Shown here: one piece after another, positions 16,195 through 22,295 of the stretch | Numbering within the stretch: the first letter of the stretch is position 1 | Layout of the letters: each line of letters opens with the position of its first letter | Source of the DNA: an uncultured Porphyromonas sp. | GTDB lineage: Bacteria > Bacteroidota > Bacteroidia > Bacteroidales > Porphyromonadaceae | DNA: 53,423 bases | Direction: 5' to 3' | Assembly (NCBI GenBank): GCA_900539155.1 | Contig: UQBE01000010.1 | Location: 1 to 53,423 of the forward strand | Notes under the pieces: generated by a model | What the model was told of the DNA's origin: nothing | Database searches by the model: none | Seen by the model: the letters and a program-made list of their open reading frames with translations, nothing else | Made by a program: the position numbers and the translations under genes

Positions 16195-17403
16195 CTAGGC
16201 AAGGTGTGCTAGGATGACTTGGCAGAGCCGCTTGACATCTGACGAGGTCAGTCCAGCGGTCAGTGAAATCCTCAGTCGCTCGGAGCCGACAGGTACGGTC
16301 GGAGACATAATGGGGCGGATGAAGTATCCCTCGTGGAGCAGGGCTTGTGCCAATGCTCTGGCACGCTCACGGCTTCCGCAAATGATTGGTAGGATATGGC
16401 TCTCGGGGGTGGGGACAATCTGCGAGGGAAGGGTGGCTAGCTGCTTGGCAAGCTCTTGCTGTAGCGAGAGAAGGTGTGCTCTGCGTCCTGAGAATGTGGG
16501 GAGCGCCTGCCAGATGGCTAGTATCCACTGGACAATGATCGGGGGCAGCATAGTCGAGTAGATGAGACTGCGACAGCGTGTGATGAGGAGTGTGCGTACT
16601 GCCTCGGAGCAGGCGACGTAGGCTCCCATAGAGCCGAGAGCCTTGCCAAAGGTGCCGACGAGTAGGTCTATCTCCGAGAGCAAGCCCAGCTCTTCGCAGA
16701 GTCCGTAGCCATGAGCTCCACGTACGCCGATGGCGTGCGCTTCGTCTATATAGAGGGCGACTTTGGGGTATGCGCGCTTGAGGTCTACGAAGGCTTGCAG
16801 GGGGGCAAGGTCGCCATCCATGCTGTAGATGCTCTCGGCCATGACGATAATGTGCTGGCAACTCTCGGAGCTGTGATGCTTCTCAATGAGACGCTGGAGA
16901 TTGGTCACATCGTTGTGGCGAAAGCGTTCGAAGGGCAAGCCCGATAGCCGTATGCCATCAATCATACTAGCGTGGATCAGCTTGTCTGCTAGCACCACCA
17001 TGCCAGGGAGCTTGAGCGCTGGGAGGATGCCTGCGTTGGCATGGTAGCCACTGTTGAAGAGCAACGCGCTCTCGTGTCGTAAGGAGTGGGCGATGCACTG
17101 CTCGAGTTGGTGCATCTCTTTGCGGTCTCCCGAGAGGAGCCGCGAGGAGGTCGAGCCTAGCTCCTTCGCTGAGAGCCTCTCTAGGCTGTTGGTCAGGTCG
17201 GTCTCCCCAGCAAAGTGACAGGTAGCGTCGTGGAGAGCTAGGTAGTCGTTGCTATTCAGATTGACGAGTGGTTGCTGTGGCTCATCCGCTAGCAGGCTGT
17301 AGCGCCCATCGGCCAGTGCTGCGATGGGGGTGAGGGTGCGGAGTGCCTGCTCGTCCCGTAGCGTGGCGATGATCTGCTCTATATGTGACTCGAAGTGAGA
17401 CAT
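16195..17403 (-). CDS. bioF: 8-amino-7-oxononanoate synthase BioF
   Basis: A 402-residue PLP enzyme of the alpha-oxoamine synthase family. It condenses pimeloyl-ACP with alanine to form 8-amino-7-oxononanoate, the first ring-building step of biotin. Diagnostic segments are NLNSNDYLAL near residue 50, LGSTSSRLLSGDR, the acid/His pair DEAHAIGVRGAHGYG around residue 220, and the PLP lysine Lys254 in GTFGKALGSMG. Length is normal. It is the first gene of the bioF-bioG-bioC-thioredoxin operon. A 430-bp intergenic region lies upstream, with a leader hairpin at 17444-17479 but no clear -7 box on this strand. Confidence 0.93.
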   Translation of the reverse strand: MSHFESHIEQIIATLRDEQALRTLTPIAALADGRYSLLADEPQQPLVNLNSNDYLALHDATCHFAGETDLTNSLERLSAKELGSTSSRLLSGDRKEMHQLEQCIAHSLRHESALLFNSGYHANAGILPALKLPGMVVLADKLIHASMIDGIRLSGLPFERFRHNDVTNLQRLIEKHHSSESCQHIIVMAESIYSMDGDLAPLQAFVDLKRAYPKVALYIDEAHAIGVRGAHGYGLCEELGLLSEIDLLVGTFGKALGSMGAYVACSEAVRTLLITRCRSLIYSTMLPPIIVQWILAIWQALPTFSGRRAHLLSLQQELAKQLATLPSQIVPTPESHILPIICGSRERARALAQALLHEGYFIRPIMSPTVPVGSERLRISLTAGLTSSDVKRLCQVILAHLA

Positions 17404-17443
17404 AGGCTTTAGCTCAGGATTTACAATGATCGCTGGGAGGAGG

Positions 17444-17479
17444 CTGTAGGGCTTAGCCTATGGGCTATGCGTCCTACAG
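17444..17479 (-). promoter_or_regulatory. Hairpin in the probable bioF leader
   Basis: CTGTAGG (17444-17450) and CCTACAG (17473-17479) enclose a nested AGCC...GGCT stem. It lies 41 bp upstream of the bioF start and would be in its 5' leader. Possibly an operator or leader structure; no known biotin-responsive element was recognised. Confidence 0.4.
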
Positions 17480-17586
17480 GTTCGAACTATTTGTTGTGTG
17501 GCTCTTCTCTAAGGGCTGTTGGGTCGCTTGCAGATTACAGCCCGCTGCTGAGTGCACTACACTTCACGCTCCGTGGGCTCTCTCAC

Positions 17587-17790
17587 TACCTTTGCACTGT
17601 CTACTAACAAGGAGATAACGGCCATTTGACCCAAAGGAGCCTTCCCTGGAGAAGTCCGCTTCTCTCACAGCAGCGCTCGTGTGAGCCTACTTTGACAGAC
17701 TCCCTTTTCTTATGAATAGACCTACACAGGATCTAGTAGCACGCCATGTGCCAACGCTAGATACTGTGTAGGTCCAGATTAGTCAGACGC
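17587..17790 (+). ncRNA. Candidate structured small RNA with its own promoter
   Basis: A perfect -7 box TACCTTTG at 17587-17594 predicts a plus-strand start near 17600, but no plus-strand gene follows before 22296. The putative 190-nt RNA is closed by pairing of GUCU-A-CUAA (17599-17607) with UUAG-UC-AGAC (17779-17788). It contains GAGAAG/CTTCTC and CTCAC/GTGAG hairpins and a strong 56-nt hairpin at 17719-17774: an 11-bp stem GACCTACACAG/CTGTGTAGGTC, an ATCTAG/CTAGAT stem and a GCAC/GTGC top. An ATG-started frame of 19 codons (17712-17771) overlaps this hairpin. The family is not recognised; 6S RNA should be tested. The hairpin could alternatively serve the minus-strand FKBP operon end. Confidence 0.5.
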
Positions 17791-17836
17791 ATGAACCTAT
17801 TGAGTCGTCATGCGAGGCGACTAAGCGTCGCGCTGA

Positions 17837-18697
17837 TTATTGCTTATCGGCGGGGATGACCTCGAGGAGTGTCACATCGAAGATAAGCGTGGAGAACGGC
17901 TCGATTGTAGAACCGCTACCGGTAGCCCCGTAAGCTAGGTCGTAAGGAATGTAAGCGATCACCTGATCGCCCTCCTTCATCAGCTTGAGAAGCTCCGTCC
18001 AGCCTGGGATAACCTGATTGACTCCGAACTCGATAGGCTCCTCGCTCTTGTCAAACTCAGTGCCGTCGATGAGTGTGCCACGGTAAGTTACCTTGACCTT
18101 GTCACCGTCTACGGGAGACTTGCCAGTACCCTTCGTAGCGTAGCGATAAGCGAGACCAGACTTTGTCGTGAGGACACCGTCCTGCTTAGCAAAGTCCTCA
18201 ATGGCCTTCTTGCCAGCCTCGATGTTCTTGCCGTACTTCTCCTTGTTCTCAATCTCCTGCTTCTTCTGGTAGTAGTTCTGCATGTAGGTGTAAGCAGCCT
18301 CCTGATCCATAGTCATCTTTGTGGTGTCGCCCTTGAGCGCAGCCTCGAGATACTCTGTGAAGAGCTGGACATCGATGCCCTCCTTTACGAGACCCATCGC
18401 GGTCTGTACGCCTTGGATTTGACCAGCATAGTAGGAGAACTTAGTGGTATCTGCGATACCCTTTTTGAAGCCCTTGAGAAACTCAGCGGAGTCCACGGGC
18501 ATCCCCTGCATAGCCATCATCATAAACTGCTGACCGAGCTGCTGACCCGTCATATAGCCTTGGATCATAGCTACGCTGTCAGACATAGCAGAAAGCTCAT
18601 TGTCCTGAGCAGTAGTCTGCTTAGCATTCTTATTGCAGCCGACGAAGGCGCAGGCCATAGCGAGGACTGCAAGTAGTGAGAAGACTGATTTCTTCAT
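17837..18697 (-). CDS. FKBP-type peptidyl-prolyl isomerase lipoprotein (FkpA/Mip-like)
   Basis: A 286-residue lipoprotein (lipobox VGC, Cys21). Residues about 35-170 form the helical dimerisation domain of FkpA/Mip proteins (MTGQQLGQQFMM, FLKGFKKGIAD). Residues 175-286 are the FKBP catalytic domain, with VKVTYRGTLIDGTEFDKS, VIPGWTELLKLMKEGDQV and IPYDLAYG. It would catalyse proline isomerisation and act as a chaperone in the periplasm or at the outer membrane. It is the last of three tandem FKBP genes, 21 bp after the previous one. It differs from the usual domain in having the YG-ATGSGSTIEPFSTLIF loop where the others carry RGAGxxIxPxxTLIF. Confidence 0.92.
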   Translation of the reverse strand: MKKSVFSLLAVLAMACAFVGCNKNAKQTTAQDNELSAMSDSVAMIQGYMTGQQLGQQFMMMAMQGMPVDSAEFLKGFKKGIADTTKFSYYAGQIQGVQTAMGLVKEGIDVQLFTEYLEAALKGDTTKMTMDQEAAYTYMQNYYQKKQEIENKEKYGKNIEAGKKAIEDFAKQDGVLTTKSGLAYRYATKGTGKSPVDGDKVKVTYRGTLIDGTEFDKSEEPIEFGVNQVIPGWTELLKLMKEGDQVIAYIPYDLAYGATGSGSTIEPFSTLIFDVTLLEVIPADKQ

Positions 18698-18718
18698 TGT
18701 TTCTATTATTTAGATTGT

Positions 18719-19465
18719 TTATTTTCCTGTAGGTTGCTGAGCGGTCGTCGGGGTAGCTAAGGGAATTGGCTCGCCCTTGATGACCTCTAGTAGTTCGATT
18801 TCAAAGATAAGTGTAGCGTGAGGTGGTATCATATTACCTGCACCACGCTCACCATAGGCAAGACGGGCGGGGATGTAAAGCTTAGCCTTGCTCCCCTGAG
18901 GAAGTAGACAGAGCCCTTCCGTCCAGCCAGGGATGACCTGGAGCAGACCAAACTTAGCCGGCTCGCCACGATCCACTGAGCTGTCGAACTTGGTACCATC
19001 AATGAGCGTCCCCGTGTAGTGTACTAGCACCGTGTCCTCGACTGTAGGACGGGGACCCTTGCCCTCGCTGAGTATCTCGTACTGTAGCCCGCTCTCGGTC
19101 GTCTTGACCTCGGGGCGCTGACCGTTGCTCTTGAGGAAAGCCTCGTTTCTCTCCTTAGTCTCCTGAATCATCTGCTCCTGGAGCTGCTGGAAGTAGGTGG
19201 AGAGGAAAGCTTGAGCCTCTTCGTTTGTCATGACAGTCGGTTGCTCAAGTAGCGCAGCAGTAAAGCCTGCGAGGAGTAACTCCTTGTTGATAGGCTCACC
19301 AGGCATCTGGGCTAAATTCTGCCCGAAGCCCACGCCATTGGCGACACCTAAGGCGTAAGCTGCGGAGTCTTGTGACGTGATGAGCCGTGGAGGCTCAGCA
19401 GCGGTGAGAGCTCCCACGCCGATGAGTAGCAGCGTCAGAGCCAAGGTTATAGTGCGTTGTGTCAT
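18719..19465 (-). CDS. Periplasmic FKBP-type peptidyl-prolyl isomerase
   Basis: A 248-residue protein with a cleavable signal peptide (through ALTAAEPP) and no lipobox, so probably soluble in the periplasm. A helical N-terminal domain (SAAYALGVANGVGFGQNL) precedes the FKBP domain at about residues 120-235: VLVHYTGTLIDGTKFDSSVDRGEP, VIPGWTEGL, IPARLAYGERGAGNMIPPHATLIFEIELLEV. All family hallmark residues (Y, D, F, VIPGW, Y) are visible. It is the middle gene of the FKBP trio, 24 bp after the first. The C-terminal tail rich in Thr, Gln and Pro is not conserved. Confidence 0.92.
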   Translation of the reverse strand: MTQRTITLALTLLLIGVGALTAAEPPRLITSQDSAAYALGVANGVGFGQNLAQMPGEPINKELLLAGFTAALLEQPTVMTNEEAQAFLSTYFQQLQEQMIQETKERNEAFLKSNGQRPEVKTTESGLQYEILSEGKGPRPTVEDTVLVHYTGTLIDGTKFDSSVDRGEPAKFGLLQVIPGWTEGLCLLPQGSKAKLYIPARLAYGERGAGNMIPPHATLIFEIELLEVIKGEPIPLATPTTAQQPTGK

Positions 19466-19489
19466 AGTCTAGTGTCTCTATTGCAGAGT

Positions 19490-20080
19490 CTATATAATGT
19501 CTAGTAGCTCAATCTCGAAGATGAGTGTCATATTAGGGCGGATTACATCCCCAGCGCCACGGCTACCGTAGGCAAGCTCGGAGGGAATCACAACGCGCCA
19601 CTTACTGCCTATTGGCATCAGCTGTAGGATCTCTGTCCAGCCTGGGATTACTGCATTAAGAGGAAACTCCGCAGGCGTGCCACGCTCCACGGAACTGTCG
19701 AAGACAACCCCATTGATGAGTGTGCCGTGGTAGTGTACGCGCACCTTGTCAGGAGCCTTAGGCTTAGCGCCCTTGCCCTCCTTGATGATTTCGTATTGTA
19801 GTCCACTGGGGAGCGTCACGACACCACTCTTGTGGCGCATGATCTCTTGGTACTCCTTGCCAGCAGCAGCGTTGAGCTCTGCCTCCTCCTGTTGCAAGCG
19901 CGTGAATAGCTGGTTGATCACCTCACGAGCTCGTTCGGTGGTCATCTGTGGCTCACGCTCAGCGAGAGCGTCCTGGAGACCTGCGATAAAGTCTTCAGAG
20001 GTGATCGCCTTGATTCCGGATGCTTTGAAGTTCTGGCCGATGCTTAGGCCTAGTGCGTAGCTTACTTCGTCTTGTGGCAT
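19490..20080 (-). CDS. FKBP-type peptidyl-prolyl isomerase, no signal peptide
   Basis: A 196-residue isomerase starting MPQDEVSYALGLSIGQNF. I choose the ATG at 20080 because a -7 box at 20118-20125 predicts a transcript start near 20112, which would cut off the longer GTG-started frame beginning at 20161. The helical N-terminal domain is followed by an FKBP domain (VRVHYHGTLINGVVFDSS, VIPGWTEILQLMPIG, LAYGSRGAGDVIRPNMTLIFEIELL). Neither form has a signal peptide, so unlike its two downstream paralogues it should be cytoplasmic, perhaps a chaperone near the ribosome. It starts the FKBP transcription unit. Confidence 0.88.
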   Translation of the reverse strand: MPQDEVSYALGLSIGQNFKASGIKAITSEDFIAGLQDALAEREPQMTTERAREVINQLFTRLQQEEAELNAAAGKEYQEIMRHKSGVVTLPSGLQYEIIKEGKGAKPKAPDKVRVHYHGTLINGVVFDSSVERGTPAEFPLNAVIPGWTEILQLMPIGSKWRVVIPSELAYGSRGAGDVIRPNMTLIFEIELLDII

Positions 20081-20117
20081 GGGGGTAAATGTGTGTCTAG
20101 ATGAAAGAATACTCCTG

Positions 20118-20125
20118 CAAAGGTA
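20118..20125 (-). promoter_or_regulatory. Promoter -7 box of the FKBP operon
   Basis: TACCTTTG on the minus strand, predicted start near 20112, 32 nt upstream of the chosen ATG at 20080. It lies just downstream of the hisS stop codon, so the FKBP genes have their own promoter in addition to possible read-through from hisS. No good TTTG at -33. Confidence 0.6.
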
Positions 20126-20157
20126 GCAATTCTTACTGAAATCTACGGTTTGACCCT

Positions 20158-21534
20158 TCACTCATTGCTGCGTGATGGAGCCAGATAGTCGACGATTTGG
20201 TTCAGGGGACACTCCTGCTGGGTTCCCTGCACCATATCTTTTATAGAGACCTTACCTTCGCTTAGCTCCTGACTGCCGGCTATGATGACGTGACGGCAAG
20301 CTCGCTCATTGGCGTAGGAGAGTTGCTTCTTCATCTTGTCGGCTGTCGGGTAGACCTCAGTGGCAAAGCCCGCCTTCCGGAGCTGACGAGCTACCGGTAG
20401 TAACTGCTGTAGCTCCTCCTCGCCAAAGTGGACTATCATAATCCGCTCCTCGGGAGCCATCGCCGTGTCAAACTTCCCGAGCGAGAGCATAATGTCGTAG
20501 ATACGCTCGGCACCAAAGGAGATGCCGACACCCGAGACTCCATCGAGCCCGAAGATACCGGTCAGGTTGTCGTAGCGCCCACCTCCTGAGATAGATCCCA
20601 TAGGAGCGTCTAGAGACTTCACCTCTAGGATGGCACCCGTATAGTAGTCCAGTCCACGCGCTAGTGAGGGAGCAAAGGTTAGCTCCGTCATCAGGTCGCT
20701 CGTGTCCACATGGTCGAGGACATACTCCAGCTCGTCCAGTCCCTTGAGACCGACCTCGGAGCTGGCGAGTAGTCGCCTGAGCGTGGTCACCTTGTCGGCG
20801 TTGCTTCCCTCTAGGGTCAGCACTTCTCGCACGGGAGCCAGCGTGTCGGGCGCAAAGCCACTCGACTCGAGATCCGCTAGGACCGCATCGACAGAAGTCT
20901 TGTCCAGCTTGTCCATGCAGATGGTTAGCTGAGCCAGGCGGTCGGACGCGCCAATAACCTCGGCGATACCAGCCAGTATCTTGCGGTTGTTGAGCAGGAG
21001 CGTCGTGCGTAGGTCCAGACGACGGAACACTTCATCTACTATATATACAAAGTCCACCTCCGGCAGTAGCGAGTCGGTGCCGATGATGTCGGCGTCGCAT
21101 TGGTAAAACTCCCGATAGCGACCCTTCTGCGGTCTGTCGGCGCGCCATACTGGTTGCATCTGGTATCGCTTGAAGGGGAAGGTCAGTTCGTTGCGATGCA
21201 TCACCACATAGCGGGCGAAAGGCACCGTCAGGTCGTAGCGTAGCCCACGGTCGCAGAGGCGCGCTGCTAGAGCTGCTGGCGTCTCCTCGGTAAAGGTCTC
21301 CGCATCAATCCCCGCTTTGTAGTCACCCGAGTTGAGAATCTTGAAGAGAAGTCGGTCACCCTCCACGCCATACTTGCCCGTGAGTGTCGTGAGCTGCTCC
21401 ATCGCGGGCGTCTCTATCTGCTCGAAGCCGTAGAGCGCGAAGACGGAGCGTATGGTGTCAAATATATAGTTGCGCCGACGCATCTCAAGGGCGCCGAAGT
21501 CGCGAGTTCCTTTAGGTATCGAAGGTTTATTCAT
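20158..21534 (-). CDS. hisS: Histidyl-tRNA synthetase
   Basis: A 458-residue class II synthetase that charges tRNA-His. Signatures in order: motif 1 region IPKGTRDFGALEMRRRNYI at the N-terminus, motif 2 PVWRADRPQKGRYREFYQCDADIIG at about 130-155, the HisRS signature LARGLDYYTGAILEV, and motif 3 GGRYDNL...GVSGVGISFGAERI. A C-terminal anticodon-binding domain (RIMIVHFGEEELQQLLPVARQL...) completes the protein. Length fits the Bacteroidota form. It overlaps the upstream folA by 8 bp, so the two are translationally coupled. Confidence 0.96.
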   Translation of the reverse strand: MNKPSIPKGTRDFGALEMRRRNYIFDTIRSVFALYGFEQIETPAMEQLTTLTGKYGVEGDRLLFKILNSGDYKAGIDAETFTEETPAALAARLCDRGLRYDLTVPFARYVVMHRNELTFPFKRYQMQPVWRADRPQKGRYREFYQCDADIIGTDSLLPEVDFVYIVDEVFRRLDLRTTLLLNNRKILAGIAEVIGASDRLAQLTICMDKLDKTSVDAVLADLESSGFAPDTLAPVREVLTLEGSNADKVTTLRRLLASSEVGLKGLDELEYVLDHVDTSDLMTELTFAPSLARGLDYYTGAILEVKSLDAPMGSISGGGRYDNLTGIFGLDGVSGVGISFGAERIYDIMLSLGKFDTAMAPEERIMIVHFGEEELQQLLPVARQLRKAGFATEVYPTADKMKKQLSYANERACRHVIIAGSQELSEGKVSIKDMVQGTQQECPLNQIVDYLAPSRSNE

Positions 21535-22048
21535 AGCTTTCCGCAGAATCGATTCGTTTGTATAGCGTCTGTGTCACGGGGTAGTCGTTGCGCTCGTCGG
21601 CTGGGAAGCACTGCTCCTCAAGCGGGAGCCACTTTGCCATGTCAAGCTCGGGAAAGTGCGTGTCCGCATCTGGCACGACCGTGTCCACGCGTGTTAAGTT
21701 CAGGTGTGTCGCATAGGGAAGTGCTGCCTTGTAGAGCTGCCCCCCGCCCATGACGTAAGTGCGCTCGTAGCCTGCTCTCTGGCAGTGACGTAGAGCCTCC
21801 TCGAGGGTGGGGTAGATGGCGTCAGCCTTGGAGTCGGAGGATTGGAGTGTGCGAGAGACCACGACATTGTGCCGGTTGGGTAGTGGACGTGCGCCGATGG
21901 ACTCCCATGTGTGTCGCCCCATGATGACAGCATGCCCTGTGGTCGCTGCCTTAAGTCGGCGCAAATCATCGCTCAGACGCCACGGCATCGTCCCGTCACG
22001 CCCGATGGCTCGGTCACGCGCCGTCGCCACTATAATCCATATCTCCAT
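21527..22048 (-). CDS. folA: Dihydrofolate reductase
   Basis: A 173-residue enzyme that reduces dihydrofolate to tetrahydrofolate with NADPH. The start at 22048 (MEIWIIVATARDRAIGRDGTMPW) gives the standard DHFR N-terminus; a longer open frame to 22105 adds a non-conserved tail. Visible hallmarks: the Met20-loop region GRDGTMPWRLSDDLRRLK with its catalytic acid (Asp), VIMGRHTWESIGARPLPNRHNVVVSR (NADPH site), and YVMGGGQLY. It overlaps hisS by 8 bp. A near-consensus -7 box (TACCTTAG, about 22072-22079) lies upstream on the same strand. Divergent from the S9 peptidase gene. Confidence 0.95.
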   Translation of the reverse strand: MEIWIIVATARDRAIGRDGTMPWRLSDDLRRLKAATTGHAVIMGRHTWESIGARPLPNRHNVVVSRTLQSSDSKADAIYPTLEEALRHCQRAGYERTYVMGGGQLYKAALPYATHLNLTRVDTVVPDADTHFPELDMAKWLPLEEQCFPADERNDYPVTQTLYKRIDSAESYE

Positions 22049-22098
22049 ACTCAGACAAACTAATTTGGGGACTAAGGTACGAAAATTGCAACTAATGC

Positions 22099-22188
22099 GA
22101 CTCACACATTATATTATAATGAGTTCATCTATTCCTCACTGGTCGCTATGTGTAGCTCCTGACAGAGCAATTATAATGCGTCAGCGCT
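22099..22188. repeat. TGACGCATTAT-family repeats between folA and the S9 peptidase
   Basis: TCACACATTATATTATAATG at about 22102-22121 (plus orientation) and ATTATAATGCGTCAGCGC at about 22170-22187 (minus orientation) are two copies facing each other, degenerate relatives of the modules at 95-138, 31870 and 32223. Their hairpin part is not preserved here. This is the divergent promoter region, so one copy may overlap regulatory sequence. Confidence 0.45.
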
Positions 22189-22248
22189 ACCGAGCAGCCC
22201 TACGACCGTCTAAGCCCTATTTGCTTCTCAACTTCCGCAACAAAAGGG

Positions 22249-22256
22249 TATCTTTG
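22249..22256 (+). promoter_or_regulatory. Promoter -7 box of the S9 peptidase gene
   Basis: TATCTTTG fits TAnnTTTG; the start is predicted near 22262, 34 nt before the ATG at 22296. A TTTG lies 25 bp upstream (22220-22223), slightly farther than usual. Confidence 0.6.
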
Positions 22257-22295
22257 TGGCAATTTATCACTTGTTTCACATCACAAAAGAATCTT

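Noticed and set aside
17600..17790. Calling the structured RNA 6S RNA (ssrS)
   Set aside because: The end-to-end closure and length fit, but I cannot see the large central bubble flanked by long helices, and several alternative pairings compete.
17404..17836. Known riboswitch controlling bioF
   Set aside because: No known biotin riboswitch class exists to my knowledge and I recognise no other riboswitch core; only simple hairpins are visible on the bioF strand.
21816..22295. N-terminal extension of the S9 peptidase
   Set aside because: The extra 160 residues overlap folA antisense and lie upstream of the promoter box; the ATG at 22296 gives a normal signal peptide.
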